DNA of 64,000 bases, taken from the NCBI RefSeq assembly GCF_014334095.1, contig NZ_CP060495.1, positions 1,821,001 to 1,885,000 of the forward strand. Direction: 5' to 3'. A program made the position numbers and the translations under genes. The stretch comes from Novosphingopyxis iocasae. GTDB lineage: Bacteria; Pseudomonadota; Alphaproteobacteria; Sphingomonadales; Sphingomonadaceae. This document shows positions 34,682-43,327 of the stretch, piece after piece. The notes under the pieces were generated by a model. It was not told where the DNA came from, made no database searches, and saw only the letters and a program-made list of their open reading frames with translations. Each line of letters starts with the position of its first letter. Position 1 is the first letter of the stretch.

Positions 34682-35965
34682 ATGGACAGAATTCTCATTC
34701 GTGGCGGCAATCGCCTTTCGGGCCGCATTCCCATCTCCGGAGCCAAGAACAGCGCGCTGACGCTGATCCCCTGCGCGCTCCTGACCGATGAACCGCTGAC
34801 GCTACGCAATCTGCCGCGGCTGGCGGATATCGACAGTTTCCAGCATCTGATGAACCAGTTCGGCGTCTCCACCGCCATCGCCGGTTCGCGGCCCGAGGAT
34901 TTCGGCCGCGTGATGACGCTGCAGGCGACGCGGATCACTTCCACCGTCGCGCCCTATGACATCGTGCGCAAGATGCGCGCCTCCATCCTGGTGCTGGGCC
35001 CGCTGCTCGCGCGCTCGGGCGAGGCCACCGTCTCGCTGCCCGGCGGCTGCGCCATCGGCAACCGGCCGATCGACCTGCATCTGAAGGCGCTCGAAGCAAT
35101 GGGCGCGGAGATCGAAATCGCCTCGGGCTATGTCCGGGCGAGCGCGCCCGATGGCGGCCTTCCGGGCGGCACATACAGCTTCCCGGTGGTCTCCGTCGGC
35201 GCGACCGAGAATGCGCTGATGGCGGCGTCGCTGGGCAGCGGCACCACCATCCTGCGCAATGCCGCGCGCGAGCCGGAAATCGTCGATCTGTGCAAGCTGC
35301 TGGTCGCGATGGGCGCGGATATCGAAGGCATCGGCACGTCCGATCTCACCATCCATGGCGTCAAACGCCTGCACGGCGCCACCTACGAAGTGATGCCGGA
35401 CCGGATCGAGGCGGGCAGCTACGCTTGTGCGGCCGCGATCACCGGCGGCGAGGTCGACCTTGTCGGTGCGCGCGCGGACGAGATGGAAACCACGCTCGAC
35501 GCGCTGCGCGAAATGGGCCTGCATGTCGACGCCTATAAGGGAGGCGTGAAGGTGGCCTCCAACGGCGTGCTGAAGCCTGTGCGCCTGACCACTGCTCCCT
35601 ACCCCGGTCTTGCCACCGACATGCAGGCGCAGCTGATGGCGCTCTTGTGCAAGGCGGACGGCAACAGCGTGCTGACCGAAACGATCTTCGAAAACCGCTA
35701 CATGCACGTGCCCGAACTGGCCCGCATGGGCGCGAATATCGATGTCGACGGGCACACCGCCGTGGTGCGCGGCGTGGAGCGGCTGACCGGTGCGCCGGTG
35801 ATGGCCACCGATCTGCGCGCCTCTATGAGCCTCGTGATCGCTGGCCTCGCCGCCGAGGGAGAGACGCAGCTCAACCGCGTCTACCATCTCGATCGCGGCT
35901 ATGAGCGGCTGGAGGAAAAGCTGGAGGCAGTAGGCGCCGATATCGAGCGCGTGGGCGGAGAGTGA
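34682..35965 (+). CDS. murA: UDP-N-acetylglucosamine 1-carboxyvinyltransferase
   Basis: A 427-residue cytoplasmic enzyme for the first committed step of peptidoglycan precursor synthesis: transfer of enolpyruvate from PEP to UDP-GlcNAc. Motifs: [17 protein letters not shown] at the N-terminus, [14 protein letters not shown], and the catalytic-loop Cys123 in [14 protein letters not shown], the residue targeted by fosfomycin. Length is normal. No strong ribosome binding site is visible. Confidence 0.97.
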   Translation: MDRILIRGGNRLSGRIPISGAKNSALTLIPCALLTDEPLTLRNLPRLADIDSFQHLMNQFGVSTAIAGSRPEDFGRVMTLQATRITSTVAPYDIVRKMRASILVLGPLLARSGEATVSLPGGCAIGNRPIDLHLKALEAMGAEIEIASGYVRASAPDGGLPGGTYSFPVVSVGATENALMAASLGSGTTILRNAAREPEIVDLCKLLVAMGADIEGIGTSDLTIHGVKRLHGATYEVMPDRIEAGSYACAAAITGGEVDLVGARADEMETTLDALREMGLHVDAYKGGVKVASNGVLKPVRLTTAPYPGLATDMQAQLMALLCKADGNSVLTETIFENRYMHVPELARMGANIDVDGHTAVVRGVERLTGAPVMATDLRASMSLVIAGLAAEGETQLNRVYHLDRGYERLEEKLEAVGADIERVGGE

Positions 35966-36080
35966 GTAAAGCGTCTGCGCGGCGACGGTTCCGGAATATT
36001 TATCGGACGTGCTGATCGACAAACTCAATCATTAAATCTGGACAAAACGCCTTTATAAATCTGTCGGGCGGGGTCATATG

Positions 36081-36095
36081 CTGCATTGCACACAG
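36081..36095. promoter_or_regulatory. TGCATTGCA box upstream of ahpC
   Basis: CTGCATTGCACACAG shares TGCATTGCA with the phasin-promoter box at 33193-33210. It lies about 40 bp upstream of the ahpC start, so would overlap the leader or promoter. Coincidence is possible for a 9-bp match. Confidence 0.3.
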
Positions 36096-36130
36096 CGTTT
36101 CTCCCACCCCAACCGACAGAGGAAATATCC

Positions 36131-36694
36131 ATGTCCGTCATCGACAAACCGATCAAACCGTTCAGCACCCAGGCCTATAAGCAGGGCGAATTCGTCACCG
36201 TCACCGACGAGGACACCAAGGGCAAATGGGCGGTCTTCTTCTTCTACCCGGCCGATTTCACCTTCGTGTGCCCGACCGAGCTGGAAGACCTGGCCGACAT
36301 CTACCCCACGCTCCAGAAGATGGGCGTCGAGGTGTACAGCGTCTCCACCGACACGCATTTCAGCCACAAGGCATGGCATGACAGCTCCGAGAAGATCGGC
36401 AAGATCGACTTCTACATGCTGGGCGACCAGAACCACGAAATCGCGCGCAACTTCGAATGCCTGCGTGAAGCCCAGGGCCTTGCCGACCGCGCCACCTTCG
36501 TCGTCGATCCCGACGGCGTGGTGCAGGTGATGGAAATGACCTGCGAAGGCGTCGGCCGGAACGCGGCAGAGCTGCTGCGCAAGGTGAAGGCCGCGCAGTA
36601 CATCCGCGAGCATCCGGGCGAAGTTTGCCCCGCCAAGTGGGAAGAGGGCGAAAGCACGCTCGCTCCCTCGCTCGACCTCGTCGGCAAGCTCTAA
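36131..36694 (+). CDS. ahpC: alkyl hydroperoxide reductase subunit C (peroxiredoxin)
   Basis: A 187-residue 2-Cys peroxiredoxin that reduces hydrogen peroxide and organic peroxides. The start at 36131 (MSVIDKPI) follows a GAGGAAAT site. Peroxidatic Cys47 lies in [11 protein letters not shown] and resolving Cys166 in [10 protein letters not shown], matching the E. coli pattern. It is followed by ahpF, its reductant, after two hairpins that may favour higher ahpC than ahpF expression. Confidence 0.97.
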   Translation: MSVIDKPIKPFSTQAYKQGEFVTVTDEDTKGKWAVFFFYPADFTFVCPTELEDLADIYPTLQKMGVEVYSVSTDTHFSHKAWHDSSEKIGKIDFYMLGDQNHEIARNFECLREAQGLADRATFVVDPDGVVQVMEMTCEGVGRNAAELLRKVKAAQYIREHPGEVCPAKWEEGESTLAPSLDLVGKL

Positions 36695-36711
36695 GCCTTC
36701 GCGCTGATTAT

Positions 36712-36740
36712 CAGGGCCTGCCGCCGCCACGGCGGCGGGC
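36712..36740 (+). other. intercistronic hairpin 1 (ahpC-ahpF)
   Basis: GGGCC-T-GCCGCCG-CCA-CGGCGGC-G-GGCCC forms a near-perfect stem (36712-36740) with no following T-run. It is more likely an mRNA 3'-end stabiliser or attenuator than a full terminator. Confidence 0.7.
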
Positions 36741-36756
36741 CCACCCAAAGGAGCGA

Positions 36757-36772
36757 GAGGCCGGACCACCGG
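36757..36772 (+). other. intercistronic hairpin 2 (ahpC-ahpF)
   Basis: GGCCGG-ACCA-CCGGCC is a perfect 6-bp stem shortly before the ahpF start. Together with hairpin 1 it may set the ahpC:ahpF ratio. Confidence 0.55.
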
Positions 36773-36818
36773 CCCCGCTCCGCCCCCCTCTCCCAAATCT
36801 TGATCCGGAACCCAAGCG

Positions 36819-38402
36819 ATGCTCGATGCCGCTCTCCAGAACCAGCTGAAAACCTATCTCGAAAATGTGCGCGAGCCGATCGAGCTTGTGCCGTCCTCGG
36901 ACGATAGCGCAAAATCGCGCGAGATGGCCGAGCTTCTGGCCGAAATCGCCGCACTGTCCGACAAGGTCAGTGTTGCCGCCGAAGAAGCGAACGAGCGCAG
37001 CCCGAGCTTCGCGATCCGCCGCACCGGCACCGACATCGCGGTGCGCTTCGCCGGCCTGCCGATGGGCCATGAGTTCACGTCCCTGGTGCTCGCCCTCCTC
37101 CATGTCGGCGGCCACAAGCCCAAGACGCCCGAGGACGTGCTCGATCAGGTCCGCGCGCTGGACGGCGATTACCATTTCGAAACCTATTTCTCGCTCAGCT
37201 GCCAGAATTGCCCCGACGTGGTGCAGGCGCTGAACCTGATGAGCGTGGTCAACCCGCGCATCCGCCATACCGCGATCGACGGTGGCAGCTTCAAGCAGGA
37301 GGTCGAGGACCGCAAGGTCATGGCCGTGCCTTCCATCTATCTGAACGGCGAACCCTTCGGTCAGGGCCGGATGGAGCTGGAGCAGATTCTGGCAAAGCTC
37401 GACACCGGATCGGAGGCGAAAGCCGCCGAGAAGCTGTCCGCGAAGGAGCCCTATGAGGTGCTGATCGTCGGCGGCGGCCCCGCAGGCGCGGCGGCGGGCG
37501 TGTACGCAGCGCGCAAGGGCATCCGCACCGGCATCGTCGCCGAGCGTTTCGGCGGCCAGGTGCTGGACACCATGGGCATCGAGAACTTCACCTCGATCAA
37601 ATATACCGAAGGCCCCAAGCTGGGTGCCGAACTGGAAGAGCATGTCCGCCATAATGAGGTGGACCTGATGAACCTGCAGCGCGCCGAGGAGCTGATTCCG
37701 GCGGCAGAGGAAGGCGGCTATCACGAACTGCGCCTGAAGAACGGCGCTTCGCTGAAGGCCCGCGCGATCATCTTGTCCACCGGCGCGCGCTGGCGCCAGC
37801 TCGGCGTGCCGGGCGAGGAAGAGTATCGTAACAAGGGCGTGGCCTATTGCCCGCACTGCGACGGCCCGCTGTTCAAGGGCAAGCCGGTCGCGGTGATCGG
37901 CGGCGGCAATAGCGGCGTCGAAGCGGCGATCGACCTTGCCGGCATCGTCAAGGAAGTGACCTTGATCGAGTATGACGGCAGCCTTCGCGCCGATGAGGTG
38001 CTGCAGCGCAAGCTGCGCAGCCTGAAGAATGTGCGCATCATCACCTCCGCGATGACGACCGAGGTCAATGGCAATGGCGAAAAGGTGACCGGCCTGACCT
38101 ATAAGGACCGCGACAGCGGCGAGAGCCATGAGCTGACGCTGGACGGGATTTTCGTGCAGATCGGCCTCGTGCCCAACACCGAATGGCTGCAGGGCACCGT
38201 CGCGCTCACCCAGCATGGCGAGATCGAAGTCGATGCCAAGGGCGGCACCAGCGTGCCCGGCGTCTATGCCGGGGGCGATGCGACGACCACGCCGTTCAAG
38301 CAGATCGTCATCGCCATGGGCGAAGGCTCCAAAGCAGCGCTCGGCGCGTTCGATTATCTCATGCGCCTCGCCCCGCCGGAGGAACAGCGCGAAGCGGCCT
38401 GA
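36819..38402 (+). CDS. ahpF: alkyl hydroperoxide reductase subunit F
   Basis: A 527-residue flavoprotein that passes electrons from NADH to AhpC. The N-terminal tandem thioredoxin-like domain holds CxxC at Cys128/Cys131 ([10 protein letters not shown]). The FAD domain starts at ~209 ([20 protein letters not shown]) and the redox-active pair Cys344/Cys347 lies in [11 protein letters not shown]; the NADH-binding [14 protein letters not shown] follows. Residue spacing agrees with E. coli AhpF. It converges with the TonB receptor gene. Confidence 0.97.
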   Translation: MLDAALQNQLKTYLENVREPIELVPSSDDSAKSREMAELLAEIAALSDKVSVAAEEANERSPSFAIRRTGTDIAVRFAGLPMGHEFTSLVLALLHVGGHKPKTPEDVLDQVRALDGDYHFETYFSLSCQNCPDVVQALNLMSVVNPRIRHTAIDGGSFKQEVEDRKVMAVPSIYLNGEPFGQGRMELEQILAKLDTGSEAKAAEKLSAKEPYEVLIVGGGPAGAAAGVYAARKGIRTGIVAERFGGQVLDTMGIENFTSIKYTEGPKLGAELEEHVRHNEVDLMNLQRAEELIPAAEEGGYHELRLKNGASLKARAIILSTGARWRQLGVPGEEEYRNKGVAYCPHCDGPLFKGKPVAVIGGGNSGVEAAIDLAGIVKEVTLIEYDGSLRADEVLQRKLRSLKNVRIITSAMTTEVNGNGEKVTGLTYKDRDSGESHELTLDGIFVQIGLVPNTEWLQGTVALTQHGEIEVDAKGGTSVPGVYAGGDATTTPFKQIVIAMGEGSKAALGAFDYLMRLAPPEEQREAA

Positions 38403-38425
38403 GCGCCGCCCCGCCGCCGCTGTCG

Positions 38426-40531
38426 TCAGAAGGTGTAGCGAAGGCTCGCGCGCAGCTGACGTGGTTCGACGGGATGGAAATGCCGGTCCGCAACCGGGGC
38501 CGGTTCATCGCGCAGCCGCGATTGGTAGAGATAGGTAATGTCGGCATCTTCGGCATCGAAGACGTTGAAGATGTCGACGCCCAGCCGCAGCCGCCCGAGC
38601 TTGTAATAGCCGCCCAGATTGACGAGCGTCGTCGGATCGCTGCGCACGCTATTGTCCTCGATCAGCGGAGCGGAGCCGAAATGGCGCAGCCGTGCGGTCA
38701 GGCTGAGCGCGCGTAGCGGGCTCCAGGTCACGCCGCCCGAAATCACCTCGGGCACCGCGTTCGGGATGTAGAATTCGCCGTCCGGCACATCGACGAAGCG
38801 CGCATCGGTATAGGCATAGTCGGCATCGACGGTCAGGTTCGGTAGCGGCCGCCAGAACAGGCTGGCCTCCACGCCGTAGCGGCGCGATCCGTCGTTCGCT
38901 TCCGTATTGCCGGCATCGCCCACGAATACGAGTTCGCTCGCCAGCGAAAGATAATAGCCGACAAGCGATGCCGTAAGGCCGCCGCGTTCGACGCGCGCGC
39001 CCAGTTCCACGCCGTCCGCCGGGGCAATCACGCCAACCGGATCGGCCGGATCGCCGCTCGCCGGATCGATGCTGATCGCCGCGCCGCGCACGTCATTCGA
39101 ATGAAAACCGCGCCCGTAATTCGCATACAGTTCCAGCCCGCGGGCAGGCTGCCAGGCCAGCGCCAGCTTGGGGGCCAGCAGATCGCCATGGCCGCTGCCC
39201 GAATTGACCGCGAGATCGGCGGAAACATCATAACTGATCCGGTCGTAGCGCAGCCCGCCGATCGCGCGCAGCCCCGGCGCAAGCCGCACCTCCGCCTCGC
39301 CGTAAAGACCGAAGCCGAATTCATCGACCTGATCCTGACGGATGGTGTTGGTCGCCACGCCGCCCACGCTTTCGTAAAGCCCGACGCGGTCGATCGCATC
39401 ATAGCGCAGATCGCCGCCCAAAGTGACGCTGAACCATCGGCCGAGCGCGATGCCGTGGCTTACCGCACCACCATAGGTCATGCGCCGGTCACGCTGGATG
39501 AATTCATCCCCGTTCACCGGATCGTCGAGGAAATAGGTGAAGTTGGAGGTCAGCTGGAAGTCGTAATAGGTCGCGAAGGCATTCAGCCGGGTGTCCCCCA
39601 GCGCGGCGTTGGCGACCGCGCCGATGCGCGTCGTGCTGCCACCCAGATCCGGATCGACGAAGCCGAAGCGCCCGATCCGTCCGCTTTCCACGGCGCGTTC
39701 GGGCACCTGATCGGTGGAGGTCCAGCGGCTGTCATAGCCGTTGAGCTGCACCGAATATTCGGTGCCGCCCGCCGCAGCGCTGCCGCCGCCGCTATATTTC
39801 ACCAGACCTGCGATGCGGTAAAGGTCTTCGGGCAGCTCCCAAGGTCCGTCATATCCCTGTATCTCGGCGGCGGCGAGGAGGTTGCCACCGCCGAGAGGGG
39901 TGCTGCCCGCGGCCACGCCGCGGACATAGCCGAAGGCGCCCACTTCGCCCTGAACGAAGGGCTCTATGGTGTCGCGCGTTACGAAGGAGACCGTGCCCGC
40001 GGCCGAAAAATCGCCGACATCGGCGAAATAGGGCCCCTTGCGGTAATCGATCCGCTCCAGCGTTTCGGGAATCACGAAGTTGAAATCGAGATAACCCTGG
40101 CCATGGCCATGCGTGCGCATGTTGATCGGCACGCCGTCGACGAAACCGGCGAAATCGGTACCGTGATCGAGGTTGAAGCCGCGCAGGAAATACTGGTTCG
40201 CCTTGCCCGATCCCGAATGCTGCGTGGCGATGACGCCAGGCACATTCTCCACCAGCTCACCCGTCCGGCTGATCGGCACATTGTCGAAATCGGCATAGCC
40301 GACGGTGCCCTGCGATCCCGAAACGGCGATGCCGATCTGTTCGATCGCGCGGCCATATACGATGATGGGATCGCGTTCGGCAGCCGGATCGGCACCGGCG
40401 GGTGTGCGGGGGCCCGCTGTCTGCTGCTCGTCGGGCGAGGGATCGTCATGGGCAAACAGCGGCGGCGTCCAGCCGAGCGCCACCGGAGCCGCTAGAAACA
40501 GGATCGTCCGTGCGCGTACCGCTTTCACCAT
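38426..40531 (-). CDS. TonB-dependent outer-membrane receptor, possibly metal uptake
   Basis: About 701 residues with signal peptide (ARTILFLAAPVALGW), plug domain (residues ~60-190, with NVPGVIATQHSGSGKANQYF and MRTHGHGQGYLDFNF) and a C-terminal barrel ending LRYTF. It probably imports a metal complex. The upstream region is shared with a divergent nikR-like gene and holds a NikR-spaced palindrome, so nickel or a related metal is the best guess. Starts at 40552 and 40570 are also in frame, but they overlap the palindrome; 40531 is preferred. Confidence 0.85.
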   Translation of the reverse strand: MVKAVRARTILFLAAPVALGWTPPLFAHDDPSPDEQQTAGPRTPAGADPAAERDPIIVYGRAIEQIGIAVSGSQGTVGYADFDNVPISRTGELVENVPGVIATQHSGSGKANQYFLRGFNLDHGTDFAGFVDGVPINMRTHGHGQGYLDFNFVIPETLERIDYRKGPYFADVGDFSAAGTVSFVTRDTIEPFVQGEVGAFGYVRGVAAGSTPLGGGNLLAAAEIQGYDGPWELPEDLYRIAGLVKYSGGGSAAAGGTEYSVQLNGYDSRWTSTDQVPERAVESGRIGRFGFVDPDLGGSTTRIGAVANAALGDTRLNAFATYYDFQLTSNFTYFLDDPVNGDEFIQRDRRMTYGGAVSHGIALGRWFSVTLGGDLRYDAIDRVGLYESVGGVATNTIRQDQVDEFGFGLYGEAEVRLAPGLRAIGGLRYDRISYDVSADLAVNSGSGHGDLLAPKLALAWQPARGLELYANYGRGFHSNDVRGAAISIDPASGDPADPVGVIAPADGVELGARVERGGLTASLVGYYLSLASELVFVGDAGNTEANDGSRRYGVEASLFWRPLPNLTVDADYAYTDARFVDVPDGEFYIPNAVPEVISGGVTWSPLRALSLTARLRHFGSAPLIEDNSVRSDPTTLVNLGGYYKLGRLRLGVDIFNVFDAEDADITYLYQSRLRDEPAPVADRHFHPVEPRQLRASLRYTF

Positions 40532-40544
40532 TCCTGCCCCCGCT

Positions 40545-40572
40545 TTATGCATTTTCTGCTCATTGTGCATAC
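40545..40572. promoter_or_regulatory. NikR-type operator candidate
   Basis: TTATGC (40545-40550), a 16-bp spacer and GCATAC (40567-40572) form a dyad with exactly the half-site spacing of the E. coli NikR operator (GTATGA-N16-TCATAC). It lies between the divergent TonB receptor and nikR-like genes, so could repress both. Confidence 0.65.
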
Positions 40573-40656
40573 GCGCGGCGGCCGAGAGACGGATGCAGCG
40601 GTTTGACGCTTTTTTTGCCCGGTGGCATGAGGTGGGCCGCAAGGGAGCCACGCACG

Positions 40657-41130
40657 ATGCAGCGGATCACCATATCGATCGACGACGGCCTCGCCGGGGA
40701 AATGGACGCCATGGCGCGGGCACGCGGCTATAACAGCCGGTCCGAGGCGCTGCGCGACATGCTGCGCGCGCAGACCGAGCGCTGGCGGCAGGAAGACAGC
40801 AGCGCCGCCTTTTCGGTCGGCAATCTGTCCTATGTCTATGATCGGCGCGTGCGCGCTTTGCCCGAACGCTTATCCGAACTGGAGCATGCGCATCACGATC
40901 TGGTGGTTTCGTCCACGGCGATGCGGCTCGACCATCAGGACAGCCTGGTATCGGTGATGCTGAAAGGGCGCACCGAGGCGCTGCGAAAGCTGGTGGACCA
41001 TATCGTCACCCAGCGCGGGGTGCGGCTCGCTCAGCTGAACCTGATCGCCGTGCAGCCGGGCGACGATCACGAGCATCCGGGCGATCACGAACATCACGGC
41101 CACGAGCATCTCTCCCCCGTGACCAGCTGA
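40657..41130 (+). CDS. nikR: NikR-like ribbon-helix-helix metalloregulator (atypical)
   Basis: A 157-residue protein. N-terminal ribbon-helix-helix MQRITISIDDGLAGEMDAMA and GYNSRSEALRDMLR, then the ACT-like metal domain with YVYDRR and a later TQRGVR, align with NikR along their length. Of the high-affinity nickel ligands in E. coli (His76, His87, His89, Cys95) only His76 is kept; the other positions are Ala, Arg and Ser. A His/Asp/Glu-rich tail (DDHEHPGDHEHHGHEH) is added. A metal response is plausible but specificity is unclear. AAGGGA precedes the ATG. Confidence 0.88.
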   Translation: MQRITISIDDGLAGEMDAMARARGYNSRSEALRDMLRAQTERWRQEDSSAAFSVGNLSYVYDRRVRALPERLSELEHAHHDLVVSSTAMRLDHQDSLVSVMLKGRTEALRKLVDHIVTQRGVRLAQLNLIAVQPGDDHEHPGDHEHHGHEHLSPVTS

Positions 41131-41154
41131 GCTGGATCGGCACGGAGGGTTTCG

Positions 41155-41421
41155 TCAGGGGCGTGAGGATGCCGCCTCGTCATCACCGCCGAGCCAGCGA
41201 TCTGCGAGCCATAGCCGGATGGCACCGGCAAGGCCGGGCGGGGTGTCCGATTCCAGCCGTTCGACATCGATCCGGGCGATGAGCGCGCTGAGCGGCTCGT
41301 CCCGCTCTTCCGCCGCCCTTTTCAGGAGCTGCCAGAAGAGCGGTTCGAGGCTGATCGACGTGGGGTGCCCCGCGATCGTCACCGATCGCTTGACCGGCGG
41401 ATGGTAGCGCTCCGGGGTCAT
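41155..41421 (-). CDS. ribbon-helix-helix domain protein
   Basis: An 88-residue protein. The start at 41421 (MTPERYHPPV) is chosen because the domain begins soon after it: KRSVTIAGHPTSISLEPLFW, then LLKRAAEERDEPLSALIARI. This is the RHH_4-type DNA-binding fold found in small alphaproteobacterial regulators. It is convergent with the nikR-like gene and just downstream of phbB on the same strand. Targets unknown. Confidence 0.8.
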   Translation of the reverse strand: MTPERYHPPVKRSVTIAGHPTSISLEPLFWQLLKRAAEERDEPLSALIARIDVERLESDTPPGLAGAIRLWLADRWLGGDDEAASSRP

Positions 41422-41446
41422 CCTACCTCCATCCGCCGGCGAAGGC

Positions 41447-42169
41447 TCAATACATGTGCTGACCACCATTAATGCTCATGGTCGAGCCGGTGACGAAGCC
41501 CGCATCCTCGGAGGTCAGGAAGCACACGCCGCGCGCGATCTCGTCCGCCTGGCCGAGGCGGCCGACCGGGATCTTGGCGACGATCTTCTCCAGCACCTCT
41601 TCGGGCACCGCGGCGACCATGTCGGTATCGATGTAGCCCGGCGCGATGGCGTTGACGGTGACGCCCGTGCGCGCGCCTTCCTGAGCGAGCGCCTTGGTGA
41701 AGCCGTGGATGCCGGACTTGGCGGCGGCGTAGTTCACTTGGCCATATTGCCCGGCCTGCCCGTTGATCGAGCCGATGTTGACGATGCGGCCCCATTTGCG
41801 CTCGCGCATGCCGGGATAGACCGCCTTGGCCATGTTGAAGCAGCCGCCGAGGTTGACGCGCATCACCTCGTTCCAGTCCTCGAAGCTCATCTTGTGCATG
41901 GTGCCGTCGCGGGTGATCCCGGCATTGTTCACCAGGACGTCGATCGGGCCGACGGACTGCTCGATCTCGGCGCAGCCGTCCATGCAGGCCTGATGGTCGC
42001 CCACGTCCCATTTGCGCGTTTCGATGCCGGTGCGCTCGGTAAATTCCTGCGCCGCCTGGTCGTTGCCCGCATAGATTGCGACGACCGTCATGCCCTTGTC
42101 CTTCAGCGCGCAGCTGATCGCCTCGCCTATGCCGCGACTTCCCCCGGTGACCACTGCGATACGTGCCAT
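41447..42169 (-). CDS. phbB: acetoacetyl-CoA reductase
   Basis: A 240-residue SDR enzyme that reduces acetoacetyl-CoA to (R)-3-hydroxybutyryl-CoA with NADPH for PHB synthesis. Motifs: VVTGGSRGIGEAIS, LVNNAGITRDGTMHKM, the Ser-Tyr-Lys triad in GSINGQAGQYGQVNYAAAK, and GYIDTDMVAAVPEEV. The ATG at 42169 is preferred over an upstream TTG, with GAGGAG about 10 nt ahead. It supplies monomer for phaC at 31 kb; no thiolase gene is in this window. Confidence 0.93.
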   Translation of the reverse strand: MARIAVVTGGSRGIGEAISCALKDKGMTVVAIYAGNDQAAQEFTERTGIETRKWDVGDHQACMDGCAEIEQSVGPIDVLVNNAGITRDGTMHKMSFEDWNEVMRVNLGGCFNMAKAVYPGMRERKWGRIVNIGSINGQAGQYGQVNYAAAKSGIHGFTKALAQEGARTGVTVNAIAPGYIDTDMVAAVPEEVLEKIVAKIPVGRLGQADEIARGVCFLTSEDAGFVTGSTMSINGGQHMY

Positions 42170-42268
42170 ATGCTTCAAGCTCCTCTTCCTAGGCCGCCCG
42201 TGGAATCGACCGGCTTCCTCTAGGGAAAGGCTTAAAGCGCGCCGGGGTTGCCGACAAGCCGCGCTTTT

Positions 42269-43267
42269 TCAGCGCGTCCAGCCCATCAGCTCGCGCCGCA
42301 GCAGCGTCTCCAGCATGGCAATGCCGGGCGCGCTGTCGTTAAGGCAAGGGAGATACGCAAAACGCTCCCCGCCCGCTTCGAAGAACTGCTCCTGCCCGCG
42401 AATGGCGAGCTCTTCCAGCGTCTCGAGGCAGTCCGACGCGAAGCCCGGCGCGGCGATGGCGACGCGTTTGATCCCCTCGCCCGGCATGGCTTCCAGCACC
42501 GCGTCGGTGGCGGGTTCCAGCCATTTGGCGCGGCCGAAACGCGACTGGAAGGCCACGCGCACATCGCGGCCCATCGCCTCGCCCAGCAGCCGCGCGGTCT
42601 TGCGGCAGTGGCAGTGATAGGGATCGCCCAGTTCCAGCGTGCGCTGCGGCATGCCGTGGAAGCTGAGAAGCAGCGCGTCCGGGCTGAAGTCCAGCGTCTC
42701 CAGCGCTCCGCCGATCGAGGTCTTCAGCGCATCGATATAGGCCGGATCGTCATGATAGGGCGGCAGGCTGCGCAGCGCCGGTTGCCAACGCATGGCGGCA
42801 AGCGCGCGGTAGCACTCGTCCATCACCGTCGCCGTGGTCGCCGCGCAATATTGCGGATAGAGCGGCGCCACCAGAATGCGTTCGCACCCGTCCGCCTTCA
42901 TCTGCGTCAGCACCTCGCCCACCGCAGGCTCGCCGTAACGCATGGCCCAGCGGATATCGACTTCCGCGCCGAAGCGCGCGGCCAGTTCCTCCGCCTGCCG
43001 CTTGGTATAATGAGCCAGCGGGCTGCCTTCCTCCATCCAAACCTGTTCATAGGCTTCGGAAGATTTCTTCGGGCGGGTTTGCAGGATGATCCCGCGCAGG
43101 ATGGGCTGCCAGAGCAGCCGCGGGATTTCGACAACGCGGCGATCGGATAGAAACTCCCCCAGATAACGCTTCACCGCCTTCGGCTCCGCAGCCTCGGGCG
43201 TGCCGAGATTAACGAGCAGCACGCCGATACGCGGCGGCGGGATCTGGAGATGGTCGGCAGGTTTCAC
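42269..43267 (-). CDS. hemH: ferrochelatase
   Basis: A 332-residue enzyme that inserts ferrous iron into protoporphyrin IX to make protoheme. Motifs: GVLLVNLGTPEAAE at the N-terminus, YPQYCAATTA, and the catalytic His in LLSFHGMPQRTLELGD. The C-terminal GFASDCLETLEELA segment is also typical. It follows the molybdopterin oxidoreductase gene on the same strand by about 60 bp and has no functional link to it. Confidence 0.95.
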   Translation of the reverse strand: MKPADHLQIPPPRIGVLLVNLGTPEAAEPKAVKRYLGEFLSDRRVVEIPRLLWQPILRGIILQTRPKKSSEAYEQVWMEEGSPLAHYTKRQAEELAARFGAEVDIRWAMRYGEPAVGEVLTQMKADGCERILVAPLYPQYCAATTATVMDECYRALAAMRWQPALRSLPPYHDDPAYIDALKTSIGGALETLDFSPDALLLSFHGMPQRTLELGDPYHCHCRKTARLLGEAMGRDVRVAFQSRFGRAKWLEPATDAVLEAMPGEGIKRVAIAAPGFASDCLETLEELAIRGQEQFFEAGGERFAYLPCLNDSAPGIAMLETLLRRELMGWTR

Positions 43268-43327
43268 GGCTCACCCGTTGGCACATCGGGCGCGAAAGCG
43301 AAAGCCGTGAGCGGCACCGAGCGCCGC

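Noticed and set aside
40545-40572. The receptor/nikR dyad as another phasin-type TGCA box
   Set aside because: ATTGTGCAT is shared with the phasin boxes, but the 16-bp-spaced dyad and the gene context fit NikR better; not fully excluded.
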